The notes under the pieces are model-generated. The model had not been told where the DNA came from. It made no database searches and saw only the letters and a program-made list of their open reading frames with translations. The translations under genes were made by a program, and so were the position numbers. From Pseudomonadota bacterium (GTDB lineage: Bacteria > Pseudomonadota > Alphaproteobacteria > Sneathiellales > Sneathiellaceae), in contig JANSXH010000019.1 of assembly GCA_024743055.1 (NCBI GenBank), forward strand, positions 1 to 60,869: a DNA stretch of 60,869 nt. The letters run 5' to 3'. The first letter of the stretch is position 1. The number at the start of each line of letters is the position of its first letter. Of this stretch, positions 6,940 through 16,336 are shown one piece after another.

Positions 6940-7248
6940 ATGCACAAATGCCCTCTCTGTGACGGTCCGGTATCTGGTCGTCTGATGTTCTTCAAGAATG
7001 AGTGTGCATTTGTAGACGGGGACAAGGTCAACCTCGCTCCCAAGGAAAGCATGTTGCTCAAATACATGGCCTATCCTGTAGGAAGGCTGGTGACGGTAGC
7101 GGATGGCATGGAGGCAATAGAGTCTACGAAGACTGTCCTGACAAGCCACATATCCAGCCTAAGGGCAAAACTCAGAAAGACAAATCTAATTATCAAGTCC
7201 CGCTACAGGGGCGGCTATTACCTGGAATGGGTGAATGACCAAAACTGA
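6940..7248 (+). CDS. winged-helix DNA-binding protein (OmpR/PhoB effector type) with zinc knuckle
   Basis: A 102-aa protein. The N-terminus HKCPLCDGPVSG has one CxxC, followed by a free-standing OmpR/PhoB-type winged helix (residues about 25-98): NLAPKESMLLKYMAYPVGRL, the recognition-helix region LTSHISSLRAKLRK, and the wing IIKSRYRGGYYLEW. There is no receiver domain. It is the first gene after the late terminator, so it may regulate late genes or recognise phage DNA. The start at 6940 follows GGGGA; an upstream frame through the terminator is not credible. Confidence 0.75.
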   Translation: MHKCPLCDGPVSGRLMFFKNECAFVDGDKVNLAPKESMLLKYMAYPVGRLVTVADGMEAIESTKTVLTSHISSLRAKLRKTNLIIKSRYRGGYYLEWVNDQN

Positions 7249-7546
7249 AATTATCACGAAGTATGCAAACGTCCCGCTCAAGCGGGATGACCACCAGCTC
7301 TTTGATTTCGGCGACACGAAGAAACATGTCTTTAGCTTTCTCGGTTTTGCACAGGATGGCGCACGAATAGCGGTCAAGACAGCGCGGGACCTTAATAATC
7401 CTCCGACTGGCGGGCAGTTCTTCCTGACAGAGAATCCTGAGAGCGTATGGACGCGGGCGGTTATCCGTCTTAACGGCGAGGCTATCCTGGATGAAATCTG
7501 GGATGAAAACGTTCACCGGCGAACAATAAACAGGCAAGCCAGGTAA
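7235..7546 (+). CDS. hypothetical phage late protein, 103 aa
   Basis: Overlaps the end of the winged-helix gene by 14 bp and touches the next start (TAATG). It is a beta-rich basic protein with no recognised family (HVFSFLGFAQDGARIAVKTA). Position among virion genes suggests a small structural or assembly protein, but nothing more can be said. Confidence 0.55.
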   Translation: MTKTEIITKYANVPLKRDDHQLFDFGDTKKHVFSFLGFAQDGARIAVKTARDLNNPPTGGQFFLTENPESVWTRAVIRLNGEAILDEIWDENVHRRTINRQAR

Positions 7547-8238
7547 TGGTTAATCTGGCCCCAGGTTCGCCCCTGGACCCCTGGTTGTCAGGTCTCTTTA
7601 AGATAGTACCAGACACAGGGGGAGGGAGTCCCGATGCGTCAGGGACTATTCTGGGGAGCGATGTTGATGGCTCCTCAAGTGACGTCTACTCATTTACCGG
7701 GAAAACTTTAGGGGCGGCGGACAGTACAAGATACATAGGCGTTGCTGTTGTTAAGCGGGACAGCACAGAGGTTGTTATAGGCGTAACGGTTGCCGGTGTG
7801 ACAGCGACTGAAATCGTTGATACCGGTGGAACAAGCGCGGTATCGATATGGTGGGCAGCAGTACCAACGGGCACTACAGGCACGATAGAGGTTACGTTCG
7901 ATGCTTCTACCACGCGGTGCGGCATAGGTTGGTGCAGGTCCTTAAATGTCGCTGCAACCGCTACCGCAACCGCCACTGGCGGAGTTTCAAGCACCTTAAA
8001 CCTCGATCTCAACACGACGGCAGGCGGATTTGTTTTTGCAGCCTGCACGGCAACCAGCGGTCCAACAGTGTCTTGGGCGGGTGTGACAGAGGGTTATGAG
8101 GAGACGATTGAGGGGGACCTCATTCAATCGGGTGCGGCGCAAGAAACAGCAAGTGCATCAACGCCACTTACAGTTACAGCCACACTTACCGGCTCCGCTA
8201 ACCAGGCTGGCTGCGCGGCATCGTTTGCAAAGGCATAG
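7546..8238 (+). CDS. phage beta-rich structural protein (fibre/decoration-like)
   Basis: A 230-aa protein rich in Thr, Gly, Ala and Val with alternating beta-strand patterns (VVIGVTVAGVTATEIVDTGG, a TATATATGG run, STPLTVTATLTGS). No catalytic motif is visible. Such compositions are typical of phage fibre, decoration and adhesion domains. It is coupled to the neighbouring genes; the exact place in the virion is unknown. Confidence 0.6.
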   Translation: MVNLAPGSPLDPWLSGLFKIVPDTGGGSPDASGTILGSDVDGSSSDVYSFTGKTLGAADSTRYIGVAVVKRDSTEVVIGVTVAGVTATEIVDTGGTSAVSIWWAAVPTGTTGTIEVTFDASTTRCGIGWCRSLNVAATATATATGGVSSTLNLDLNTTAGGFVFAACTATSGPTVSWAGVTEGYEETIEGDLIQSGAAQETASASTPLTVTATLTGSANQAGCAASFAKA

Positions 8239-8241
8239 AGT

Positions 8242-9741
8242 ATGAAGATTCTTAGCGGCACAACTGACCAGTATGTTTACTTCGTTGCAGTTGACGCCAC
8301 AGATTTCACAACAAGAGAAACAGCTCTTTCAAGCTTCACTGTTTACCGGTCAAGAAACGGGGCAGCGGCGGCGGCAATGACGACGCCAACAATCAATGAG
8401 ACTGACGCCACAAATATGCCAGGTGTTTATGAGCTTCTACTTGATGAGGATATGACAATAGGGGCTGGTAACCTTTCTGAACAAATGGTGTTCCACGTCA
8501 CCCACGCGGGAATGGCTCCGGTCACCCTGGAAATAGAATTATACTCGCTTGACCCTGTAGCAGACGCGGTGCTTGACGAGGCGCTGTCTGGACATAGTAC
8601 GGCAGGAAGCTTAGGGAAGGCCATTACCGACACAGAGACGGACGCAGCGGCTATCCTAGTAGATACAAGCACCACTCTTGACGGCAAGATTAACACCATT
8701 GACACCAATGTAGACGCAATTCTTGTCGACACCTCGACAACACTGGACGGAAAACTAAACGATATCCAGGGAGGCACGTTTAATACCTCCACAGACAGTC
8801 TGGAAGCTATCAGGGACAGAGGAGACGCGGCATGGACAACAGGGGCAGGGGGAACACCTCCACAGCTCCTGCAAAGTACAACAATCGCTTCTCTCTCAAG
8901 CCAGACAAGTTTCACCCTGACGGCAGGAAGCTCAGACAACGACGCCTATAACGGCGCGGTAGTTATTGTCACGGACCAGAGTACGTCCACCCAAAAGGCT
9001 GTTGGGAGTATTTCTGATTATGTGGGCTCGACGAAAACAGTAACCCTCTCTGCAGATCCCGGTATCTTCACAATGGCGGTCGGAGATACGATTGATATCC
9101 TGGCAGCAATTAGTAATGCACCTACAGCGGCCACAATAGCGGACGCGGTATTAGACGAAGCTCTTTCAGGCCATACGACAGCGGGGACTCTTGGTAAGGC
9201 CGTAGCGGACATAGAGGCGGACACAAACGAGCTGCAAACAGACAATATCCCAGGAACACTGACAACGATTGAAGGGAAGGTGGACACGGTAGACACCGTT
9301 GCTGACGGGATTAAGGCCGTAACAGACAACCTCCCCAACAGTGGAGCATTGTCATCCCTGGCGACAGCATCAGCTCTAGCAACCGTAGATACGAACGTAG
9401 ACAGCATTCTAACAGATACGGGGACAACTCTCCCGGCCACTCTTGCGACAATCCTTGCTGATACGAATGAACTTCAGACGGACGACGTACCAGGATTGAT
9501 AGCGGCCTTAAATAACATCAGCGCTGCAGACATACTCACAACTGCCCTGACAGAGAGTTACGCGGCAGACGGAGCAGCCCCAACCCTGAGCCAGTTACTC
9601 TTCCTTGTCCAGCAAATGCTTACAGAGAAATCCATCTCCGGCACGACAATGACAGTTAAGAGGTTGGACGGCTCAACTACAGCCGCAACCCTTACTCTGA
9701 ATGACGCCACCACACCAACCTCTGTGACGAGGACGACATGA
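8242..9741 (+). CDS. repetitive phage fibre-like protein, 499 aa
   Basis: The first 110 residues form a beta domain (ILSGTTDQYVYFVAVDATDF). Then come duplicated modules: DAVLDEALSGHSTAGSLGKA near residue 108 and an almost identical copy near residue 301, two copies of ILVDTSTTLDGK (about 137 and 158), repeated DTNVD(A/S)IL, and DTNELQTD twice (about 328 and 411). The repeats look like a helical stalk between beta domains, as in phage neck or tail fibres. It is followed closely by a fibre-tail-adaptor-like gene, which supports an appendage role. Confidence 0.65.
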   Translation: MKILSGTTDQYVYFVAVDATDFTTRETALSSFTVYRSRNGAAAAAMTTPTINETDATNMPGVYELLLDEDMTIGAGNLSEQMVFHVTHAGMAPVTLEIELYSLDPVADAVLDEALSGHSTAGSLGKAITDTETDAAAILVDTSTTLDGKINTIDTNVDAILVDTSTTLDGKLNDIQGGTFNTSTDSLEAIRDRGDAAWTTGAGGTPPQLLQSTTIASLSSQTSFTLTAGSSDNDAYNGAVVIVTDQSTSTQKAVGSISDYVGSTKTVTLSADPGIFTMAVGDTIDILAAISNAPTAATIADAVLDEALSGHTTAGTLGKAVADIEADTNELQTDNIPGTLTTIEGKVDTVDTVADGIKAVTDNLPNSGALSSLATASALATVDTNVDSILTDTGTTLPATLATILADTNELQTDDVPGLIAALNNISAADILTTALTESYAADGAAPTLSQLLFLVQQMLTEKSISGTTMTVKRLDGSTTAATLTLNDATTPTSVTRTT

Positions 9742-9911
9742 GCGCAATAATCACAGAGGGCTACGGGCATTCCGCCAGCAAAATCATTACGGACGGGTAC
9801 AACATAGGTGAGGCGATTGTGCCGCCATCAGCTGGCAAGCGAACGCTGTTTATTAAAAGAGAAAGCCGCACACTAACCGCCCCCGCAGAAGATAGAAAAC
9901 TGGTGATTTAA
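9738..9911 (+). CDS. small phage protein, 57 aa
   Basis: ATG at 9738 overlaps the previous stop (ATGA). The product has two short repeats, AIITEGYGHSASK and KIITDGYNIGEAI, and a basic C-terminus (KRTLFIKRESRTL). It probably belongs with the fibre and adaptor genes on either side. Function unknown. Confidence 0.5.
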   Translation: MSAIITEGYGHSASKIITDGYNIGEAIVPPSAGKRTLFIKRESRTLTAPAEDRKLVI

Positions 9912-9912
9912 T

Positions 9913-10194
9913 ATGCGGCCATTTCATAAGGACAGGACCGGCAGCTACTACGCATATCAAGACAAAGACGAGACGCTTGATTACACCATAGACTGGAAGG
10001 CATGGCTAAACGGAGACACCATTTCCTCAGTCACCTACGTAACGGATAGCCTCACATTGACAAGCAGCTCTAATACAACAACCGCCGTCACTATCTGGAT
10101 ACAGGGAACAAGCGGGTCAATCACTATGACTGTCACCACAGCAGCCGGGCGGATACGGCAGGAGACGATTACGTTTAGGGAGAGGGTGTCGTGA
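9913..10194 (+). CDS. fibre-tail adaptor-like protein
   Basis: A 93-aa beta protein with the pattern DETLDYTIDWKAWLNGDTIS followed by SVTYVTDSLTLTSSSNTTTA, typical of small phage proteins described as fibre-tail adaptors. It lies between the repetitive fibre-like gene and the small terminase, whose GTG start overlaps its stop. Confidence 0.6.
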   Translation: MRPFHKDRTGSYYAYQDKDETLDYTIDWKAWLNGDTISSVTYVTDSLTLTSSSNTTTAVTIWIQGTSGSITMTVTTAAGRIRQETITFRERVS

Positions 10195-10718
10195 GTCTTA
10201 ATGACCAGCAGGCTTTGTTCGTTGACGAATATCTGATTGACCTGAACGCCACGCAAGCCGCTATACGGGCCGGGTACAGTGAAGAAACAGCATCTCAGCA
10301 GGCATCGCGCCTGTTAAGTAATGTTAAGGTTCAGGAAAAGGTAGCCGAGCGTATGGCAGAGCGCCAGAAGCGTACGGAAGTAACACAGGACATGGTGATT
10401 GAGGGGTTGGCAAGAGTCGCATTTGCCGATCTTCGCAAATTGTTTTCTGAGAACAACCTGACGAGTATCGAGGATCTGCCGGATGATATCGCTTTAGCAT
10501 TGGCGGGGGCCGAAATAGTAACCACTCGCAAGGAAGCCGGAAACAGCGATGACGACGACTATGTTCACGAGCTTGAATATACCCACAAGATCAAGATGAA
10601 TGACCGCATGAAGGGCCTAGAGCTGCTTGGGAGACACCTTGCAATGTTTACAGACAAATCAGAGGTTGAGCATAAGGGCAACCTAATGGATCTAATCCGT
10701 GCAAGAGCAAATAAGTGA
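10191..10718 (+). CDS. terS: terminase small subunit
   Basis: A 175-aa protein with the Terminase_2 signature: LNDQQALFVDEYLIDLNATQ, AAIRAGYSEETASQQASRLL and the VTQDMVIEGLARVAFADLRK segment. It recognises the phage packaging site and loads the motor subunit TerL, whose gene overlaps by 20 bp. The start is the GTG at 10191, overlapping the upstream stop as GTGA. Confidence 0.92.
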   Translation: MSLNDQQALFVDEYLIDLNATQAAIRAGYSEETASQQASRLLSNVKVQEKVAERMAERQKRTEVTQDMVIEGLARVAFADLRKLFSENNLTSIEDLPDDIALALAGAEIVTTRKEAGNSDDDDYVHELEYTHKIKMNDRMKGLELLGRHLAMFTDKSEVEHKGNLMDLIRARANK

Positions 10719-12198
10719 CGAAGACCTAGAGCTATTCACAGACCAGAAATGGCGGCTCAATAACCTTTACACAATCCAGGACGAGCAGGGAAACAGAATA
10801 CCGTTCCGTATGAACGAGACACAGAATCACTTCTACGACAATCAACACGGTAAGGACATTATCTTAAAGGCCCGGCAGATGGGATTTACTACTCTGATCC
10901 AGCTTATTGAACTTGATGAATGCATTTTTCTAGATGATAGAAACGCCGGTGTTATAGCCCATAACAGGGAGGACGCCGAGGATTTTTTTACTAAGAAGAT
11001 CAAGTTCGCTTACGAGAATATGGACGCCCCGCTTAAATCGGGTATCGCAGCAAAGCAGGACAGCGCCAAGCAACTCTCATTTGATAACGGTTCAAGTATA
11101 CGAGTTGGCACGAGCCTACGGTCGGGGACATATCAATTATTACATATTTCTGAACTTGGTAAGATTTCAGCGAAATATCCAGAGAAGGCCAAAGAAATCA
11201 AATCGGGCGCGCTTAATACGGTCCATGAAGGGTCAAAAGTCTGGATAGAATCCACAGCAGAGGGAACCGAGGGAGAGTTCTTTGACATGTGCCAAAAGGC
11301 GCGCAAGCTGAATGATAGCGGGGCCGAGCTTACGAGAATGGATTTTAAGTTCCATTTTTATCCTTGGTACAAAGAGCCGCGATATGTGCTGGCGGGGGAT
11401 ATATCGATACCCTCAACCATGCAGGAGTATTTCACCGCGCTAGAGGACGAGCAAGGCATTCAACTGACCCAGGAGCAGAAGAACTGGTATTTCAAGAAAT
11501 CTGAGGAACAGGGGGATGACATGAAGCGGGAATTCCCCTCTACCCCCGATGAGGCGTTCGAGGCGTCTATTGAAGGCGCATATTTTGCGAAGCAAATGCA
11601 AACGGTACGTAAGAACGGGCAAATATGCAGCGTTCCCTATGAGGCAAGTCTGCCGGTCAATACATTCTGGGATCTGGGTATGGGGGACAACATGACCATC
11701 TGGTTTCACCAGCGGGTGGGGCTGGAGAACAGATTCATAGATTATTACGAATTTTCAGGGGAAGGTTTTGGATATTACAAGAAGATGCTTGATGACAAAG
11801 GGTATGTTTACGGCACTCATTACGGCCCTCACGACCTTGAGGTTAGAAACCTCGGCAAAGAGGCGACAACCCGCAAGCAGATAGCCGCAGACCTTGGGAT
11901 AAAGTTCGAAGTCGTCAAGCGGGTGTCAGTCAAGTTGGCGGCTATTGATGCGGCAAGGGGAAAACTCCCCTCCTGCTGGTTCGATGAAGTGAAATGTGCG
12001 CAAGGCGTTCGTCACCTCGATAACTACCGCAAAGAATTCGACGACAAGCACGGAATCTTCAGGGATAAACCGCGACACGATGAGGCTAGCCATGGAGCGG
12101 ACTCATTTATGACGTTTGCAACAGGCTTTGAGATTGAAGAAGTATACACACCGCCCCAACAAGAGAATTACGCGGTCGGCGGATGGATGGGTAGTTGA
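10699..12198 (+). CDS. terL: terminase large subunit
   Basis: A 499-aa DNA-packaging motor. The ATPase domain has the Walker A-like KARQMGFTT (57-65) and a Walker B-like LLHISE with E152. The C-terminal RNase H-type nuclease shows acidic residues in VNTFWDLGMGD (about 316-326), GPHDLE and RHDEASHGADSF. Length and motifs are complete. The start is a GTG inside the end of terS. It should fill proheads through the P22-type portal encoded next. Confidence 0.94.
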   Translation: MQEQISDEDLELFTDQKWRLNNLYTIQDEQGNRIPFRMNETQNHFYDNQHGKDIILKARQMGFTTLIQLIELDECIFLDDRNAGVIAHNREDAEDFFTKKIKFAYENMDAPLKSGIAAKQDSAKQLSFDNGSSIRVGTSLRSGTYQLLHISELGKISAKYPEKAKEIKSGALNTVHEGSKVWIESTAEGTEGEFFDMCQKARKLNDSGAELTRMDFKFHFYPWYKEPRYVLAGDISIPSTMQEYFTALEDEQGIQLTQEQKNWYFKKSEEQGDDMKREFPSTPDEAFEASIEGAYFAKQMQTVRKNGQICSVPYEASLPVNTFWDLGMGDNMTIWFHQRVGLENRFIDYYEFSGEGFGYYKKMLDDKGYVYGTHYGPHDLEVRNLGKEATTRKQIAADLGIKFEVVKRVSVKLAAIDAARGKLPSCWFDEVKCAQGVRHLDNYRKEFDDKHGIFRDKPRHDEASHGADSFMTFATGFEIEEVYTPPQQENYAVGGWMGS

Positions 12199-14171
12199 TG
12201 AGCGACAAACTAAAACTGGCAAGAGAGCGCTTTGAGCGTGCCTATTCATTCGATCTACAGAACCAGAAGGAGATGATTGAAGACCTTGAGTTCAAGGTGG
12301 GGGACCAGTGGCCACAGGAAGTCATAAACGAGCGCCAAGGCCGCCCTTGCTTGACGATTAACAGGATGCCTCAGTTTATCAACCAGGTTATCAATGATAT
12401 CCGGTTGAACTCCCCGTCAATCAAGACAATTGCCACAGAAGACGCGGACGTAAAGATAGCGGAGGTCTATACAGGGCTTATTCGCAGTATTGAGGACCGC
12501 TCAGATGCCTCCATAGCGTACGAGACGGCAGCAGACGGCGCGGCTTCCTGCGGGATAGGGCATTTTTTTATTACGACAGAGGACGGAGCAATCAACCCGT
12601 TCGAGCTGGACATCAAGATCAAGCGGATTGCCGACCATACGTCAGTTATTTGGGACCCAGACGCACGGGATTTTACCAAGGAAGACGCCAAATACTGCTT
12701 TGTCAGCCAGTACGTGACGGAGGAGGAGTTTAAGGAACAATACCCTAAAGCCACGCTAAGCAGCTTTGAGACAGACAACACAGAATCCTATCTTAATCGC
12801 TGGTACGGTGAAGAGGAGAAAATCAGGGTCGCTGAGTACTGGTACAAGAAGCCCAAAAAGCAAACCATGGGCTTGTTGCCTGACAAGCGCGTTGTTCCTC
12901 TCACAAAGGAAATCCGTATTGCCCTTGAACAAAGCGGTATTGAGATTGTGCGGGAAAAGGTCGTGGAGACGAATACCGTAGAGTTCATGCTTATGAGCGG
13001 GAGCGAAATCCTTGAAGGCCCGGTAGAGTTCCCGTCTAAGTTTATTCCTATCGTATCGGTTATCGGAGACGAGACGCATATCGGTCAGAAGGTGGTCAGG
13101 AGCGGCCTGATCCGCCACGCCAAAGATCCGCAGCGAATGTATAACTACTGGCGGTCAGCATCCACAGAGGCAGTTGCGCTCGCACCTAAAGCGCCGTTTA
13201 TAGTGACTAAGAAGCAAATTAAGGGCCTAGAGAACCACTGGCAGAACGCCAACAGGCAGAACAGCCCCTATTTAGTCTATGAACCCGATCCCGCCGCGCC
13301 GCCACCCTCTAGAGAGCCCATGGCCGGTATCTCGCCGGGTATGTTGCAGGAAACCGCGACAGCTTCAGATGACATGAAGGCTGTGACAGGTATCTATGAC
13401 AGCTCTTTAGGCGCATCGAGCCAAGAGAAAAGCGGCAAGGCTATCATGGCACGCGAGCGCCAAGGAGATGTTGGCACATTCCAATATGCGGATAACTTAC
13501 GCAGAGCATTAACTTATGCCGGTAAGATACTGATAGATATGATACCCCGCATCTATGACACCGAGCGCACAGTGCGTATTTTGGGCGCGGATGACAGCGA
13601 AGAATTTGTAACCCTTTATCAGGAAGACAAAGACGGCAATATCCTCAATCTTGCCCAAGGCCACTATGATGTTTCTGTTAAGACCGGCCCCTCCTTCTCC
13701 ACACAGCGAGAGGAGGCAAGAGAGTCGCTTATGGGCTTTGTCAGCGCCTTCCCCGCAGCCGCACAAGTGGCTGGTGATCTTATTGCCAAGACAATGGACT
13801 GGCCAGGAGCCCAAGAGTTTGCCGAGCGGCTTAAGAAGATTATTCCAGCCGGAATCATAGAAGATGAAGACAGGGAGCTTGACGAGAACGGTCAACCTAT
13901 TCCGACACCCGAAGAACAGCAGCAGGCGCAAATGCTGCAAATGCAGCAGGAGGCGGCAATAGCGGAAATCCAGCAGAAGGTTGCGGATGCTGAAAAGGCG
14001 CAGGCAGAAGCAAGACGAGCTGACGCTATGGCCAGAAAAGAAGAGGCAGAGCTGGTCATGATAGCCAAGACGGCTGCTGAAGAGGAGCAGTCCAGGACTC
14101 TGGATCTAGAGGAAAAGGCTCTGGATATCGAACTCAAAGAAAAAGAGCTTACCCGTCCACTCGACGGATAG
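12198..14171 (+). CDS. P22-like portal protein
   Basis: A 657-aa protein beginning DKLKLARERFERAYSFDLQN with the typical early segment GDQWPQEVINERQGRPCLTI, both features of P22-type portals. The portal is a dodecameric ring through which DNA enters and leaves. The C-terminal 100 residues are a long Gln/Ala/Glu-rich helix (about 560-655), like the barrel helix of the P22 portal. The ATG at 12198 shares a base with the terL stop codon. Confidence 0.93.
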   Translation: MSDKLKLARERFERAYSFDLQNQKEMIEDLEFKVGDQWPQEVINERQGRPCLTINRMPQFINQVINDIRLNSPSIKTIATEDADVKIAEVYTGLIRSIEDRSDASIAYETAADGAASCGIGHFFITTEDGAINPFELDIKIKRIADHTSVIWDPDARDFTKEDAKYCFVSQYVTEEEFKEQYPKATLSSFETDNTESYLNRWYGEEEKIRVAEYWYKKPKKQTMGLLPDKRVVPLTKEIRIALEQSGIEIVREKVVETNTVEFMLMSGSEILEGPVEFPSKFIPIVSVIGDETHIGQKVVRSGLIRHAKDPQRMYNYWRSASTEAVALAPKAPFIVTKKQIKGLENHWQNANRQNSPYLVYEPDPAAPPPSREPMAGISPGMLQETATASDDMKAVTGIYDSSLGASSQEKSGKAIMARERQGDVGTFQYADNLRRALTYAGKILIDMIPRIYDTERTVRILGADDSEEFVTLYQEDKDGNILNLAQGHYDVSVKTGPSFSTQREEARESLMGFVSAFPAAAQVAGDLIAKTMDWPGAQEFAERLKKIIPAGIIEDEDRELDENGQPIPTPEEQQQAQMLQMQQEAAIAEIQQKVADAEKAQAEARRADAMARKEEAELVMIAKTAAEEEQSRTLDLEEKALDIELKEKELTRPLDG

Positions 14172-14225
14172 TCCCTCTCGCCGGGGATAAACGGCGCATT
14201 CCCACGCTTTTAAAGGAGCGCAACA

Positions 14226-14957
14226 TTGTTAGAAGATGAAGAACTTGAGGAAACTCAGGTAACGGACGAGGAGTCCGCAACGATCGAACCTGAAAAGGAA
14301 GAAGTCGAGGTTGAAGAAGAGGAATCAGCCCCCTCAGAAGAAGAGAAACCGCGAAAGGGCAAATCCGCCCGGAAGCGCATACAGCAACTCACTTGGCAGA
14401 AACGCGAATTAGAGCGGCGGTTGGCTGAAAAGTCGAAGAGCCCGCCCTTAGTCGAGCCCAAAGAGGAAGACTTCGAAGATCACATAGAGTTCGTCGCTGA
14501 AAAGGCTGCGTTCAACGCCCGTAAAGCGCTTGATGAAGAGCGTAAGCGGGATATGGAGGCAAAGCGAATTCACGAACGTAATGAGCAGGTACTCAGCTTT
14601 GAAGACAAGCTGGATGACACCCGTGAAAAATACGATGATTTCGACGACGTATGGAACGCAGACACACCGGTATCTGAACACATGGCGGAAGCCTTGATGG
14701 ACAGCGATAACGCCGGTGAGATTGCCTACTATCTTGGAAGTAATCCCGATGAGGCCGCAAAGATTGCGAACATGCAATCACCTATCGCACAAGCCAAGGC
14801 AATGGGACGGCTGGAGCAAAAACTCTCCACGCCAAAACCCAAGAAACTACCCACGGCCCCCGATCCGATCCAATCCCGGAAAGGAAAGACAGAAGAGGAA
14901 GACGACGGTAACTTTGAAACCGACGATTTCCTAAAGGACCTGGGTTACAAAGTTTAA
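14226..14957 (+). CDS. scaffolding protein
   Basis: A 243-aa, very acidic and helical protein between portal and coat genes, which is the P22 scaffold position. The N-terminal 45 residues are almost only Glu, Asp, Thr and Ser; a basic stretch KPRKGKSARKRIQQLTWQKR and coiled-coil segments follow. It should guide coat assembly and leave the prohead before packaging. The start is a TTG at 14226 behind AAAGGAG; no ATG alternative fits. Confidence 0.8.
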   Translation: MLEDEELEETQVTDEESATIEPEKEEVEVEEEESAPSEEEKPRKGKSARKRIQQLTWQKRELERRLAEKSKSPPLVEPKEEDFEDHIEFVAEKAAFNARKALDEERKRDMEAKRIHERNEQVLSFEDKLDDTREKYDDFDDVWNADTPVSEHMAEALMDSDNAGEIAYYLGSNPDEAAKIANMQSPIAQAKAMGRLEQKLSTPKPKKLPTAPDPIQSRKGKTEEEDDGNFETDDFLKDLGYKV

Positions 14958-15009
14958 CCAAGGAAAGGACCGCCGTGAGGCAGGACCGATCCCTTAGACG
15001 GAGATTATC

Positions 15010-16242
15010 ATGGCCAATAGGCATTTAACCGCGGACATCATCGCTAAAGCGGCGGTGGCCATCCTTGACAACGAACTTGTCATGGGAAAGAAAGTCTTTC
15101 GTGGATACGAAGACGAATTTAACAAGAACATCAACGGCTACACCGTTGGTGATACGATAACCATTGAAAGGCCGACTGACTTTACAGTTCGTGACGGGGC
15201 GACAGCTTCCGCCCAGGACGTATCAGAAGGTAAGACATCGCTCACTATTGACAAGCAGAAAGGTGTTGACTTCGCGTTTACTTCTAAGCAGTTGACGTTA
15301 GATATCAAGGAACTTTCACGGCGTGTAATCAAACCCGCCATGATCCAGCTTGCCAACCAGATTGATGTTGACTTGCATGCACTCTACAAGGATGTCCCTA
15401 ATTGGGTTGGAACCCCTGGGCAGACTATCAATTCTTTCGCTGATTATTCTCTCGCGGCGCAGCGAATGGATGAATATGCCGTTCCTCAAGATATGCGTTG
15501 CGGCGTTTTGTCGCCCGCGGATCATTGGGGTTTGGCTGGTGGAGCGCAGACGTTATATAACGATACTCTCAACAAACCGGCTTATCGCGAAGGTGAGATC
15601 GGTAAGATTGCGACATTCGACACTTATATGACGCAGAATACCGCAACTCACACAGTTGGCGCTCATGCAGGTACGCCACTCACCAATGGTGCGGCTCAAG
15701 GAACAACTTGGGATGCCTCAAGGGACACCAACACTCAGACACTGATTACTGATGGCTGGACGTCCGGTGCGGTTACATTGAACGCCGGTGATGTGTTTAC
15801 AATTGCTGATGTATACGCAGTCAATCCTGTAACAAAGGAAACTCTGGATTTCTTGAAAGAGTTTACTGTTGTTAATACTATCAGTGACACTGCTGGCGCT
15901 ATTACGCTTACAATGTCTCCGGCGGCCATTCCTTCTGGTGCGCAGCAGACAGTATCGGCAGATATTGGCGATAATAAAGCAATTGTCGTAAAAGGTACGG
16001 CTTCCACAGCATATCGTCAGAATATGGTGTTCCACAAAAACGCCTTTACTCTGGCAACAGTACCCATGGTTGCGCCTCCAGGCGCGGTCGAAGTGGGGCG
16101 TCAGTCCTACAAGGGTATGAATGTTCGTGTGATCCCTGGTTATAACGTCACTACAGACGTTTCTACCTATCGTCTTGATGTCCTCTATGGGGTGAAGACG
16201 ATTGATCCACGCTTGGCAATGCGTGTAAGCGGCACAGCCTAA
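15010..16242 (+). CDS. P22-like major coat protein
   Basis: A 410-aa protein of the P22 coat family (HK97 fold). Supporting segments are NRHLTADIIAKAAVAILDNE at the start, GYTVGDTITIERPTDFTVRD, and MVAPPGAVEVGRQSYKGMNV with YRLDVLYGVKTIDPRLAMRV at the end, all typical of this family. It forms the icosahedral shell on the scaffold encoded upstream. It has its own GGAG ribosome site and a 52-bp upstream gap, fitting high expression. Confidence 0.93.
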   Translation: MANRHLTADIIAKAAVAILDNELVMGKKVFRGYEDEFNKNINGYTVGDTITIERPTDFTVRDGATASAQDVSEGKTSLTIDKQKGVDFAFTSKQLTLDIKELSRRVIKPAMIQLANQIDVDLHALYKDVPNWVGTPGQTINSFADYSLAAQRMDEYAVPQDMRCGVLSPADHWGLAGGAQTLYNDTLNKPAYREGEIGKIATFDTYMTQNTATHTVGAHAGTPLTNGAAQGTTWDASRDTNTQTLITDGWTSGAVTLNAGDVFTIADVYAVNPVTKETLDFLKEFTVVNTISDTAGAITLTMSPAAIPSGAQQTVSADIGDNKAIVVKGTASTAYRQNMVFHKNAFTLATVPMVAPPGAVEVGRQSYKGMNVRVIPGYNVTTDVSTYRLDVLYGVKTIDPRLAMRVSGTA

Positions 16243-16292
16243 CCTAAAGGGTGACATCCATTAAGTATTTGTATTTATTTACATTTACCTAA

Positions 16293-16311
16293 GGGTGCCA
16301 CCCACATTTTT
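16293..16311 (+). terminator. weak hairpin after coat gene
   Basis: GGGT-GCC-ACCC followed by ACA and five T. The stem is only 4 bp, so it is at best a partial terminator that could lower expression after the abundant coat protein. A related sequence, CCTAAAGGGTGACATCC, occurs just after the coat stop, making a short direct repeat. Confidence 0.3.
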
Positions 16312-16336
16312 ATAACCATGTCAAGGTTAGTAAAGC

